NCBI GenBank assembly: GCA_001910725.1
Contig: MJGA01000002.1
Location: 868,001 to 932,000 of the forward strand
Length of the DNA stretch: 64,000 bases
Direction: 5' to 3'
Source of the DNA: Phanerodontia chrysosporium
Lineage: Eukaryota > Basidiomycota > Agaricomycetes > Polyporales > Phanerochaetaceae
Shown: in pieces, positions 11,592 through 23,700 of the stretch
Layout: each line of letters begins with the position of its first letter
How positions within the stretch are numbered: position 1 is the first letter of the stretch
The notes under the pieces: model-generated
Database searches by the model: none
What the model was told of the DNA's origin: nothing
What the model saw: only the letters and a program-made list of their open reading frames with translations
Translations under genes and position numbers: made by a program

Positions 11592-14500
11592 TTAATTATA
11601 CCAACGCTCGCGTAGCCTCTTGTTTCTCACCATCGGCTTCGTAATGAGGATTGCGAGTGCAAGACCGGAGATGGTCAACACAAGCTGTGCCTTGTTGAAG
11701 TTTTCACTGAGCACGTCAAACGTATTCGATGGCGTCACGCGTGTCGAGAAGAGGTCGAGGCCGTACGCAAAGACGAGTGACGTTGACTCGAGGAGCGCGG
11801 GCGATGTGAGGATGTTGCGAACGTTCTTGACCTGGCAGGAAATTAGCACAAGAGGACACGGATGAAGGGGCCAAACAAACGAACCTCGTAAGTATGAGAA
11901 ATAACGCGCTTCGGGTCGTCAGGAGTGAGCGGGTCGTATTGGACGAGCCATTCCTCCATCTCTTCGTTCGTCGGCTTGCGCTTCGGACGCCGTGGATCAA
12001 AGAACCGGCGGGGGAAAGACTGAATCATGCCATTGTCGCCGGCGACTGGGATTCCGAAATTGGTTAGACACGACGAGAGCCTGTGCACAGGACGATATCA
12101 CTCACCAATGAGATCCTTCGCCGTGATGCCGAACTTCGTCGTCGTCGTGGTCATGGTAGATATGCCGCGGGGGAAGACGTAGGTTTGCTCGTGAACATTC
12201 ACAAATGTCGAGGCGTTCGAGTACGAGGACAGGTCGGAGCTACAAGACGTTAGGACAGCGCTAAAGCAGCTAGGAGATGCTTACCTGCTAATCTTATCGT
12301 CAACACCTGCGCCTTCGTACAACTCAACGGACACGACGCGGTAACTCTTCGCTTGGTCGATGCCAAAATCGTCGTCGTAGTAATGGTATATGAGCCAATT
12401 CTCGGTGAAGGCAGCCTTGATGTCGCACGAACCACCAGTAGCGGGTAGAATAGAGTGGTAGATAATCGACCCTTTTACAACGTCCATGACATAGATGCCG
12501 CAGCTTGGTGTTGGCGCCTTCAGGGATGAGGTAATCACCGCGACGATATTGGGGTTGAGGTATTTGTAGAGCGTGGTGCGGTTTCCGAGTACCTTGCCAA
12601 GGGAAGCGACGGGTTCGTGAGGGCGAGTAATGATTGCTTGAATATCTTCACCCTCAGGTAATGATGCCGTCCACGTAGCGTGCGCGATGTACCTGCCGGT
12701 GAACTCCTTCTGGAGACCTAGCCGGTGGCCGGTCAGGCGAAGGGAGCCGGTCTCCCCTGTGCGCAGCGCGAAGTGAAGCGAGGGAATCAGCCTCTCGAAC
12801 GCTGCGACATTCTGGTCGTTGTCGGGGTATACGTGCGCCTAGTGCTGCGTTAGCTATGACCTGAAGTGATCGTACTCGCACGTACCTGCAAGAACTCGTC
12901 AAATAGCAGAACAAATCTCGTGCCCTCATCCCGGACAAGGTATGCCTCCACTAACGGCCTGCGATAACATCGACACCCTGAAGTACGTCGCCCGAGGTGA
13001 CTTTCCGGTAGAATCTTCACCAGTTAAGGCGTCGATATGGAAGAGAACTGTATCCACGAGGCCCTGCTTCACCTATAAGCAAAATACTGAGTTGGAGACT
13101 TGATGAACGCACGTTGTTGGCCCTCCGTTGCGTGACAATGACAACCTGAGGTGTGTCCGCGTCCATGACCGTCCTGGTCGTGTAAATCTTGACGGGGAAG
13201 ACGCGTCCACCAACTTCTGCCGCCCAACCAAGACCAAACACACGACTCCAGAGGACTTCTCCAGTGGCAGAGTAAAGACCATAAACTTGCCTTTACCGGT
13301 GGCTACGACTAGTATCTTCCTCAGACCGAATGTATCGCGCGATAAGGCCGTGGTGTCGTTAGTGGTGGGTGCCACAGAGCTCGTAACCGAGTCGTACGAT
13401 CCAGTAACGAATCGCTTGACGAAATGTGAAGCGTAATGCGGAAAGTTGCGAGCTTCGGAGATTTGACGACGAACACGCTCTGCGAAAGATTCGTGGTGCT
13501 CGCCTACTCCCGCTTCAGCAAGTTTGCGCTCAGGAAGCTCGACGAACTCCGCGACTCTGATATCTGCCAGGCCCTCCTCGCGTGTCCATTGCAGTTGGTC
13601 TTGCTGCCATAGTTGCATCGCACCGGTAGACGTCGTAAGGAAACGCGGGAAATAACACGGAATTCTTCAGGGTTCGCAGCGTCGATAGCTACCTACTTAG
13701 GCATAAGCACGACGCGTCTTGCCAGATGACACATTAACATAAAGTGGGTGCTCACATTTCCGATAATACCATGCTCCGAGGTCTCGAAGGGGAAGGTATA
13801 GCCAGTGACAAGGCCCTTCCCATCCGCGAGGTGTGGTGCCAGGATATGCGCAGACGCTTTCTGTATTCGCCTTTAGCAAATTGCTGGCATCTCATTTGTC
13901 TGCAGTGACGTCGTACCTTGAAGTAGTGAGACCAGAACACCCGACCAATATACGGATTACCATTCTTGTCCAAGCCACCCGTGTACATGGAAGGAGTGCT
14001 CTGCGCTGAGTCCGCCTAGATGTCCGAAACGTGAGTCTAGCACAGCATAAGACGGCACCAAGCTCACTGAATCTGCGAATTCCCATATGACATTCAGACT
14101 TGAACCATCATCGCTGAGCTTCATGACCCTCCCAGAGCCGTCGTCCTTGATAGCGACAAGAATACCATAGTTTCCCAAGCCAACGTCCACAAGCTGGCGG
14201 TAAGCCGTGCCTTTCACCGCAGCGGGTTTCTCCTTGAGCTCGGGTAGCAGGCGAACCGATTTGATCTGGTTTCCTTCGAGCCATAGGACCCTAGCTTGTG
14301 GCGAATCTGCACCAGGGTTGCTGAGGATAAAGATGCTTGCCGGGCCATGCTGGATACTAGAGGGCACATCGACCTCGTTGAGCACTGAGCCATCCACGGG
14401 AGAAAGAGCGGTAATGTGGAGGGTATACGAGGCGAATGACTTGGCGAGACCGATGAGATATACTGCTGATGGCGTTGGAAGTACCGTAGTATATATATTC

Positions 14501-15218
14501 AGCGAGCTGTGGACACCTTCAATGAATGTTTTGAAAGTGGAATTTTGTCACGTACGTCTGATCCGGAGCTGTCCAGCCCCAGACAGAGTCTCCTGTAGAG
14601 GCGCTAACCTTCCGTACAATATGGCCATTGGTTAAGACGTATAGATCCGAGTTGGTATCGAACGCGAGTGCGATGCCAGTACTTTCAGGTTCGAGTAACC
14701 GAGCGGCCTCAGGTTTGTGCAACCGTCGTTCATGGAGGAGATGTCCAGTAGACACATCGAAGATACGAATGGTCGAGCCGCCGACGCCGGAGAGTGCGGC
14801 AACCCCTACAAAATGTCATGAGCACGCACGGCGGTATACGACGCAAGGGACATACGGTTCTTGTCCTTCTTGAATGCAGAGATACGGTCTCCGTCGTCAA
14901 ATACGTATCGCCATGCTAAACTTGTCCTTCATGATCAAAGCGTGTGTAGATGGAAGGGGTTGTGTCCGCACCTATCGACCCGTTCTCCGGATGCAATCCA
15001 CTCAGTACGTTGCTGCTAGTCGCCACGAGTACTAGGCTTTTCGTGTCTCCGTTTTCTTGGACAATGCGGTGGAATACTGGTGTCAAGCTTGAACTTGCAG
15101 TTAGACTGTCGCCGATGAGGGGCTTGTACCAGTCCACAACGCCTGCCTCGGAAGCATGGATCGCGAACGCTGGCAAGATCGCGAGACCCGCGAGCCAGAG
15201 GCTGAGCAGCCGCAGCAT
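11592..15218 (-). CDS. EMC1: ER membrane protein complex subunit 1
   Basis: A large multi-exon gene starting at 15218 with the signal peptide MLRLLSLWLAGLAILPAFA, then EAGVVDWYKPLIGD, the conserved opening of EMC1. A PQQ-like beta-propeller follows (segments such as SGVGGSTIRIFDVSTG, LTNGHIVRKVSASTGD and YSATGEVLWSRVFGLGW). The C-terminal EMC1 domain runs through GIYVMDVVKGSIIYH, ENWLIYHYYDDDFG, FPRRFFDPRRPKRKP and QYDPLTPDDPKRVISH, then a membrane helix (LVLTISGLALAILITKP) and the end KRLRERWYN. EMC1 is the large lumenal scaffold of the complex that inserts tail-anchored and multipass proteins. About a dozen short introns interrupt it. One frame break near 13285-13288 (a G missing before TTTATGG on the coding strand) interrupts an otherwise perfect reading and looks like sequence error. 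Confidence 0.92.
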
Positions 15219-15344
15219 GTTCGACGCGTTACACAGGCTGCTTTGCGCGTTCCGGAGAGCTCAGCAGCTTGTTGGCGTCGTCAATGGTCGTGGCCGGAGT
15301 GGAAGATGTGCGCGTCACGGTTCACGACCAGCAAGCGTGGAGGA

Positions 15345-15476
15345 TCACTTTGACAGGCGCCCGCTTCCGCCTCGGCCTTTGCTGCGCTCATACGCCACGA
15401 CTCCTTCGCAATCGCACGGAATGCTTGTTCCCTCCTTAACCACGACGACCTCACCGCATTGCTTGCACAGCGGAGG
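15345..15476 (-). other. Possible zinc-ribbon-like exon
   Basis: An open exon of 44 codons on the minus strand reads PLCKQCGEVVVVKEGTSIPC and then DCEGVVAYERSKG, so it has a CxxC and a CxC pair, and stops at 15345. The same frame upstream reads DEEGFHELIKSVSPL and then meets a TAG. An intron with a CTGAT branch point could remove that stop, but no joined start codon was found. It is also the upstream flank of EMC1. It may be a small gene or a remnant. Confidence 0.22.
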
Positions 15477-15554
15477 CTACAAGGGGCTCACGCTCTTAAT
15501 CAGCTCGTGAAAGCCTTCCTCGTCGTCTGTGTGTACAGTAAAGGACTATAGGAC

Positions 15555-17202
15555 ATGGATCTGCTACCGAGTACGTCGCATGTTACACACACCGCAGAAT
15601 ACGCTCTCATGCAGCCTTGTAGATTCTGCAATAGAAAGCGAACGACAGGTCGATTCAAACGCGCTCAAGAAGCGTATATGCGTTATCGGTGCCGGGCCTA
15701 CCGGACTGGGTGCTCTGAAGGTGATCTGCGATGCAACACAGTACAAGGACGGACTATGGGAACCTGTCGCTTTCGAGGCTCGCGATGCCATCGGAGGAGT
15801 GTGGTATGTGTTTTCTCGTATCTCAACGGTGAGATACTGATACAGTGGCTGCATTGATATCAAAGGCTACCAGCACCTCCTGTAGATGACCCTCCGCTCA
15901 CGCCGATGTACGATTCGTTGACCACGAACCTTCCACACCCTATTATGGCTTATCCATCTTATCCCTTCCCTCCAGGAACCCTGCTATATCCTCCTGCTTT
16001 GACAGTGCTGCAGTACCTCAACGACTACGCAACTCACTTCGATATCCACAAGCACATCCGCGTGAAGACTACGGTACGGAACATAGACTGGGATGCAAAC
16101 ATCGCACAGTGGCGTGTACTCACAACCGCAACCAACGCGGCACCGGATTCACTTCCAGAGGAATCGCTGTTTGACCTCGTCATTATCGCGAATGGACATT
16201 ACAGAGTTCCGCTGTATCCACCAACCCCTGGGCTCAAGGCCTGGCTCGACTCGGGAAAAGCTATGCATGCTGCATGGTATCGACATGCGGAATACCACGG
16301 TGATACCGTGCTCGTAGTCGGGAGAGGACCGAGTGGCATCGATGTCGCAGACGAGATGCGCGAAGTCTGCAAGACACTCGTCCACTCCTTCCCCGAGGCG
16401 CAGAGCGAAGATCGCGAAGGCGGTGCGGTGAAGCTCCGTGGACGCATCTCCGAATTCCTCGATCCACAAGAAGGTCGCGTACGTTTCGAAGATGGCATGG
16501 AAGAGTCTGGGATAAACTACTGCATCCTAGCCACAGGATACGAGCACTCCTTGCCCTTCCTCCCGCCCCATCTTCTGGAACTCGCCATGCCTCCGCCTAT
16601 TCCGCCCATTCCAAAGAAGCTGTACAACTCCAAATTCCATATATTTCCTCTCGCTAAGCATATCTTTCCCCTCGTGACTTCTTTCCCGCCTTCGCGGCTC
16701 GCGATACTAGCATTGCCGTACCGCATCATCCCCTTCCCATTCGCCGAGGTGCAGACCCGTGCGGTGCTCAAAGCCTTTGTGGACCCGGCCGCTCTGGATC
16801 CCTCCCGAGAAGCTGTCGACATCGTCTCGCGGTACGAGGAACTGCGCAGCCAAGTCGGCAACAACGAGCTGGCTATCGCTCGCCTGTGGCACAAGATGGA
16901 GATCGAGCAGTTCGCCTTATCGCGATGCACTTCACCAGTTTGCCGGAGGCGAGTATGCGAAGCCTGAGTGGCGGGTCCCGGACTGGGTGCTCGACATTTG
17001 GCACCACAAGGTGACCCTTCGTGCAGAGTGGAAGGAGCTGGTCAAGATTGGCGAGGCAGAGAAATGGGTCGAGGGTGTCGGGAAATCTGGTGGCGAGGCC
17101 GGCACACAGGAGTGGCTCGCGGTGATGAGACGTATCATCCAGCGGGCGGAGCAGCGGAAGGCTGAGGTTTCGATAGACACGGCGAAGATGAACAGGCTCT
17201 GA
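15555..17202 (+). CDS. Flavin-containing monooxygenase
   Basis: Exons: 15555-15570, 15623-15803 and 15866-17202. The first intron has a strong gtacgt donor and gives MDLLPNSAIESERQ before the FAD Rossmann motif CVIGAGPTGLGALK. Later come IANGHYRVPLYP, the NADPH-binding motif VVGRGPSGIDVADEM and the ATGYEHSLPF motif typical of N-oxidising FMOs. The enzyme would hydroxylate soft nucleophiles (N, S) or carry out Baeyer-Villiger oxidations using NADPH, FAD and oxygen; it is probably cytosolic. One extra T at 16917-16918 shifts the frame: removing it gives EQFAYRDALHQFAGGEYAKP and a continuous reading to the stop at 17202. Without it the protein would end early at 16967. The gene lies back to back with EMC1. 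Confidence 0.9.
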
Positions 17203-17977
17203 ACGTTCGTTGAGGTCGTGCAAGTCTAGCCGTTACTCATTTCCCGTCCTTCTACAGAAAATTAAACGAGAGAGCGAGATCCGTTTCCTAGACTCGATCA
17301 TCCCTTCCCTCCGACCGAATGTGCGCGTTGACGATGTGGCTCGACTATAGCTGGCAAGACATCGGCTATACAGTCTACGTACGGTACGATGCGTTTGCTT
17401 GCGTGCTATGGTAACATCGCACGCGTGTTGGATAGCCCTTTGCTTGGGTCCAATCTATCTGACCGTCTGGGAAGGACCGAGACTGCGGGCCTGCCAAGGT
17501 GAGAATGCTGCGTCCACCCGATGCTATGGTATACTCACACAGTTGCTTCGCCGGTGAACAGGTATGGGTACTACATCCTCGTTTTGGTAATGCATCCAGA
17601 AAGTGGGTCGACGCCTTCGACGACTCCACCACAGCGTTGGAACAACTCTAAGATACCCATGAGTTGGGTTGGTCTGCCATGTGGTAGAGGATCCATCAGT
17701 ATAACGTTCGGTGTCGTCGAACATGGACCTATCGACGTCTATGCCCTAGAGCGGGGCCGTCGCCACGAACCCAGCATACTTCTGACGCACCACGGCTGGG
17801 TCAAAACTCCTGTGAGAATGGATTTCCTGCCTCCTTGCAATTCTCCACGTCAAGCAACACCCTAGCCGGGCTGTGTTTCTTTCTCTTCTGTTCGCTGCGG
17901 ACGCCAAACTTCTACCAGGTTCAGAGAGCACGTTTTCGACGCAGGCCTGGGTACTGCACCCGTGTTCCCTTTTACAG
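17203..17977. other. Ambiguous stretch without a secure gene
   Basis: Both strands carry short open stretches joined by plausible introns (plus strand: about 17391-17865; minus strand: a GTGAGT..TTGGCAG intron near 17486-17534), but neither reading resembles a known protein. It may be the decayed 5' part of the unknown gene that follows. Confidence 0.3.
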
Positions 17978-18399
17978 GCGCGCCAAACTCACGCTAAGAT
18001 CCGAAGTCGCAGGTGCTGTCGTCTTGGTGTGCTGCGGTGTGCACCCGTTGCCTCAGCCGGTGTCTATGGTCAGCTCTCCATCGTGTGATGGATTGCGCAA
18101 CAGCTAACATAACTGGATGCCACCAGTACTCTGCGTGAACGTCGCGGCAGTGAGCAGAATATGCGTGTGCAATTGATGCTGCAAGCTCGTTTCTGCTCAG
18201 CTTGTAAGTTCTCTCAATTCATCTCATGCTGTGAACTAATGCTAACTCGTGTCCTAGAGACAGCGACCTTCTGTATATCGTTGCAGACACTCACGCCTAC
18301 CGCGTGCTCGTGCAGTCCCACGCGAAGCACTGGGATGAATCCTCTTATTGCTGCGTTGCACCGCCCTGGCGTGCGAATGACCTTCGCTTGGGAACCTAA
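17978..18399 (+). CDS. Uncharacterised spliced coding segment
   Basis: Three exons join in one frame: 17978-18082, 18128-18203 and 18260-18399, with gt..ag borders and a branch point before the first acceptor. The end reads TLRERRGSEQNMRVQ, then SDLLYIVADTHAYRVLVQSH and CVAPPWRANDLRLGT*. No domain is recognised and no start codon is found, so this is either a 3' part of a gene or a remnant. Splice agreement and residue composition suggest it was once coding. Confidence 0.33.
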
Positions 18400-18593
18400 G
18401 GCTCAATCGCAATCAGCGGAATTTACTGACGCGCCACTGTAGCCTGTTTTTCCATCGTGCAGCCAACGGTGGTCGCTCTCATGGCGGCCACTTTCGAGCG
18501 TGAGCACGTAAAGCTGCGAGGTTTAAAAGGGCTACGTGCTGGACTGTATCCCCCAAGTCGTTGAGCTACTCCCGCCAGTCCACCCAGCACAGC

Positions 18594-19458
18594 ATGCGTT
18601 CCACTGCACTTTGCGCTTTCGTCCTCCTTGCCGCCGCCTGCGCTAACGCGGCCCCGCTGCCAATCCCGGTGAGCAAATCTCCGCTGCCTGCCCAGTGGAC
18701 GCAGAAATTCATCTCTCCGCATAGGAGCAAACGCTGTCGAAGCCAGAGCCGATCCGTTCCTCCCTTCTCTCGAGGGTAGGCAGCTCCATCTCGTTGCCTT
18801 GAGTACAATGCCAACTAACCTTGGAGCAGCCCGTAAGCATGGCGGGGACGACCACGGTGAGAAGAACAGCGGTAAGGACAAAGGCCGTGAGAATGAGCAC
18901 GAGAGGACCAGTGGTCACGGTCCTCGTGCCATCGACGAGCTCACTCGTGCGTATACGCATTGCTCCTTCGAGCTCGCTGCTCACCTGTACTGCAGGCAGG
19001 CGCCACGGCGGTGATGATCGTGGCGAAGACCGTGGCCGCGAGAACGAGAACGAGAGAAACCGTGGCAACGACCGGAACCGCAACAAGAGCAAGGGCCCTC
19101 GCGAGGTTGAGCTCAGCCGTAAGCGTCCCTCTGATGAGTTAATTGGTGGTCTCTGAACTCGTTCACAGGCCGCAGGCATGGCGGTGACGATCGTGGCGGC
19201 AAAGACCGCGACAACGACCGAAACCGTGAAAACGACCGTGATCGCGACAACCACAAGGATCGCAACAAGAGCAAGGGGCCCCGCGACACCGTGGAGCTGA
19301 TCAGTGAGTCTCTACAGGGAATGCAAGAGCGGGGTATTGACTGTATTTCAGGCCGCAAGCACGGTGGAGACGACAATGGCGGCAGGGACCGCGAGAACGA
19401 TAGGGACCGTGGCCGCGAGAACGACAGGGACCGTCGCAGCGTGGCTGACCTCGACTAG
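18594..19458 (+). CDS. Secreted repeat protein, one exon per repeat
   Basis: Exon 1 (18594-18668) is a signal peptide, MRSTALCAFVLLAAACANA. A short exon (18725-18775) encodes GANAVEARADPFLPSLE-like sequence. Then come four repeat exons: 18830-18946 (39 codons), 18996-19118 (41), 19169-19303 (45) and 19352-19458 (35 plus stop), separated by introns of 49, 50 and 48 bases, all in phase 1. Each repeat begins RKHGGDD or RRHGGDD, continues with Asp/Arg/Asn/Glu/Lys-rich sequence, and the first three end in GPR plus a short DEL/VEL segment. Two junctions read RRRHGGDD, so Kex2-type cleavage could release separate peptides. A TTTAAAAG box lies about 70 bases upstream. Exon 1 is one base out of phase with exon 2, probably a base error. 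The family and role are unknown. It has no tyrosine or cysteine in the repeats. Confidence 0.75.
18830..19458 (+). repeat. Four tandem coding repeats with intervening introns
   Basis: Each unit is one exon plus one intron, about 166-183 bases in total. The invariant core is HGGDD with Gly-Gly-rich and DRDR/NDR-rich spacing. Introns share length, phase and position, as expected from repeated duplication of an exon-intron unit. Confidence 0.75.
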
Positions 19459-20763
19459 GCCGTCTGTACCTGAAAGAGCGGTACGGCGTCGAAGGCACAT
19501 GTTATAGGTCCCTTGGACGTGACAGTCGTGGACTGTTCGCGAGGACCCTCCTCTTATATCCTGTTGGCTGAGATTCGGACTCGGACTCTGCGATTACCAA
19601 ATCCCACAGAAATATGGACGGACTTGTGGTGTACCTACGGACACAATGTTGTATGGCCTCTTGCGCCAGATATCCATTCCGCGAGAACTGATCTGGGACT
19701 CTTGGGCGAAAGGCGAAGGATAAGCATTCTCTCTGATAGCACTAACCATGCACGCGCCGCGTCAGAATGTGAACGCAAGCGGGGCGCTTGCCAAGAGTGC
19801 TTCCCTGTCAGCGTCAGAGATGACATGGACTGCACTGCGCAAGATGTTGCTCTGCGGATGCATATATATTGGAGACCAGGCTCTCAGAATGTCCGCCCTC
19901 ACCTTCACACATACGCCCCTGCTAGCCCACTCGTTGCTTTAGCCTCTCCCTCCGCGATAATCCGCTGCGGTGCACAGTATGCACCGCATTAGCTGCGTCA
20001 GGGCGGCGTAGTGACAGCTTTACCATGGATCCCACAGCCATAGATCGACGCGTAGCTCTACAGTCCACCAGTCACTCCGGTCATCGGATGTGGGAAGGGA
20101 AGTAGCTATTCGCGTGCAGATAAGAGGTCAGATGGTAAGTCATGCCGCCTGCAAGCTTTGTCGGCAACCTGGAGTTGTGACAACTTCCAGGCATTTCTGT
20201 GTTCTGTCAAGACAGCTACAGAGAGAGCACACAGCAGCGTCGCTCTCCCGCTTTGAGTCTGGTTCAGGGGCGGAACTAGCTACTGTCCTCGAATTCCGAC
20301 AGTGGCCACGGAGCGCCGCCAGCGACCGCCGTGCAATCACGCCACTAGCCTCGGGGCTTGCAGCCGGTTGACAGGTGGCATACACGTTCCGGTACGCACC
20401 GTTGCCCTTGGCCTTGGGCTCGTCGCCCCCGGCCCCTTCGTCGTCGTCGCGGACGGTCAACATACAGCTGCGTAGAGCCGCGCGCAGGAGTGGCGGGTGA
20501 CGTCAGATGAACAGCGTGTGGAGCTCCTTCCAAGTAGGGCAGGCGACCTGTCAAAAGTGGCTTCAAGGGCAGGCACCGCCCCGAGATCCGATCGGGAGCA
20601 TGCTCCAAGCGCCCAGTGCGTGGTGCGGCTCTGCGATGGTTCCTCGACAAATTGCACGCTCTTATGTAGAGAAGACCTCGCGTGTAAGACAGCTCCTCCC
20701 CTCCCTCTTTCGCTCCAACACTCACTTTCACGACCGTCGCGGTCTTTCTTCCCCCAATCATCG
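19459..20763. other. Gene-poor stretch
   Basis: No coding signal beyond short random frames. The right end is the promoter of the CSC1-type gene, with a pyrimidine-rich stretch (CTCCCCTCCCTCTTTCGC) near 20694. Confidence 0.55.
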
Positions 20764-23700
20764 ATGTGAGTCGCTTGTTCATTACTGCCAGCGTCGCCTG
20801 ACGCGCTTCTGCAGGTCAAATAACAGTACCAGTAACCCCGACATCAGCAATGCCGCCAGCGCGTCCACAAGCACTTTCACGACTGCCCTTGTCTTCAACG
20901 CTGCCGTGTTTGGCGCTGAACTAGCCATCTTCACGCTCGTACGGCCATACTTCCCGGCCATCTACCAGCCCCGCACCTATGTGCCTCCAGAAGAGTGAGT
21001 CATCTCCCTTGTTCTCAGCCTGACGCCGTCCAACCTGCTCTCCAGAAAGCGCTCGCCTCCGTTGACGCAACACCTCCAACGCTTACTCTGGCCATGGGCC
21101 GTGTTTCGAGCAGACTACTCCAGGATCAAGGACGTCAACGGTCTCGACGCCTACTTCTTCGTACGCTTCTTGCGTATGGCGGCTCGTATATTCTTGCCGA
21201 TATGGGTCGTAACCTGGCTCATTCTCCTCCCCGTCAACTCCATAAACACCGAGGTTCCAGGCAGGCATGGGTTAGACAAGCTCAGTTTCGGAAACGTCGC
21301 GAGGAATAAGCAAGGACGGTACGCTGCACATCTCCTCATGGCGTACTTCGTCACCTTCTGGGTCTGGTGGAACGTCAAGCACGAAATGTCCAACTTCATC
21401 ACCACAAGACAACGTTGGCTCATCTCCCCGCAGTACTCTCATTCTGCGCGTGCTAGTACCGTGCTTATCCGAGGCGTACCCCAGCGTTATCTCACCGAAC
21501 GAGCACTCAAAAAGCTCTACGACTGTCTCCCCGGTGGTGTCGCGAAAGTCTGGCTTAATCGCGACCTCCAGGACATGCCGGACCTCTACGAGCGTCGTCT
21601 GAAGGCGTGCAACAAGTTAGAGAGTGCCGAGACTTCGCTTATGAATACGGCAGCGAAGCTTCGACTCAAGAAACTCAAGACAGAGGCGAAGGCGGCAAAG
21701 AAAGGCAAACAGGCGTCGAGCGCGGACGATAGGCCGCTCACCGATCCTTCCATCGCCGACTCCGAGAGGAATGTGTCTCTCGCCGAGCAGCTTGTACCAA
21801 AATCCAAGCGTCCAACCCATCGTCTGCCCGTTGGCTTTCTCCCCTTCTCCCTGCCTCTAATTGGCAAGAAGGTCGACTCCATCGAGTGGGCGCGTGCTGA
21901 GATTGCCGAGACATCTGCTGCGCTCCGGGAGCGTCGAATCATCCTTGCGCAGGAGGTGGCAAGTTCTTCTGGCGACGGCGAGCATCCAGGCTTGCCCCCT
22001 GCAGAGTCCAACCATCCGGATGCGCTGAAGCCCGACCCCTCGACGAACAGCCTTACTTACCCACCGCTCAACTCCGCCTTCATTCTCTTCAACCGTCAGA
22101 TCGCCGCTCATCTTGCCGCGCAGGCACTGACCCACCATTCCCCGTATCGCATCGCGGATAGGCAGCTGGGCGTCGCGCCTGAGGACGTGATCTGGGCCAA
22201 CTTGAACCTGAACCCATACGAAGCCCGCATCCGTACCGCGATCATCATGGGCAATCACCCTCGGCCTGATCATCCTCTGGGCATTCCCTGTCGCGTTCGT
22301 CGGTGCCATCTCCAATATTCATGCGCTTTGCACGACATACGGATGGCTGGCGTGGATATGCAAGCTTCCTGGACCCATCGTCGGTATCATCTCGGGTATT
22401 CTTCCCCCAGTATTGTTGGCAGTCTTGATGATGCTGCTACCCGTCATCCTCCGATTGCTCAGCCGGTTGGAGGGCACTGCGACCCGGACCGGTATCGAGC
22501 TCAGCCTTATGACGAGGTATTTCCTCTTCCAGGTCTTGGTAAGTCGTATGCCGCTTGCTGTCCTGAAGGGGGTGCTGACCACAGTGTACAGCACTCATTC
22601 CTCATCGTTACCCTTTCGTCTGGTATCATCGCGGCACTGCCAGACCTCGTCCACAACCCGACTTCCGTACCGTCTCTACTGGCTCAAGAGCTGCCAAAAG
22701 CGTCTAACTTCTTCCTCACATATATTATACTGCAAGGTCTGTCCGGAACGGCCGCCGGTTTTCTGCAAGTCGTTCCACTCCTGTTGTACTATGTCAAGCT
22801 TTTTATCCTCGGCTCCACCCGCGCTCGGTATACAAGATCAAATACACGCTGCGCAATGTGTCGTGGGGCACGCTGTGGCCCGCAACAACGCTGCTGGTCG
22901 TCATTGCCCTCGCGTACTCGATTATCTCGCCCGTCATCAACGGCCTCGCATGGGTTACCTTCTTCCTCTTCTATCAGCTGTGGAAGTACCAGTTCCTGTG
23001 GCAGCTTGACCAGCCCGAGAGCAGCGAGACTGGCGGGCTTTTCTTCCCGAAGGCTATACAACACGTCTTTGTGGGGATGTACATCATGCAGGTCTGCCTT
23101 GCTGCGCTCTTCTTCCTTGCGCAGAACACAGAGAAACACCCGAGCGCCATTCCCGAGGGCGCGCTCATGATTGTGCTGATCGCGTTTACGGTGAGCAACG
23201 CCGGTGTCGTTTCCACACGCCATGATTCCTGACAGTTATTTCTCAGGCCTTCTTCCATCTTATCATCCAGAATTCGTACGGTCCCCTCATTCACGCCCTT
23301 CCGATCAGCCTTGCCGACCAGACTGGAGGCTTCGACCTCAACCGCGAGGTGGCCGAGCAAGACTTGCGCGACCGCTCGTCGATAGCTGATGGCCAAAGCC
23401 TGTCCGACGCCGACACGAAGAAGGAGAAGACCCAGCGTACGTCGGTCACCAGCACGGCATTCGCCTCCGCACAATCGTCGCCCCACCCTTCCAACAACAC
23501 GAAAGAGAACCCAGAGGGGGACGATCCGCGGACGGCGAATCCGCCCGAGATCAAACCGGTCGACGAAGACGCTGGCCCGAAAGAGTTCTACCACCCCGCG
23601 AGCGTGGAACCGCAGCGCGTGGTGTGGCTCCCACATGACCAGCTCGGTCTCGCCGAGGAAGAAGAGCGCGAGATTCACGAGGCGGGCATCGCGGTCAGCA

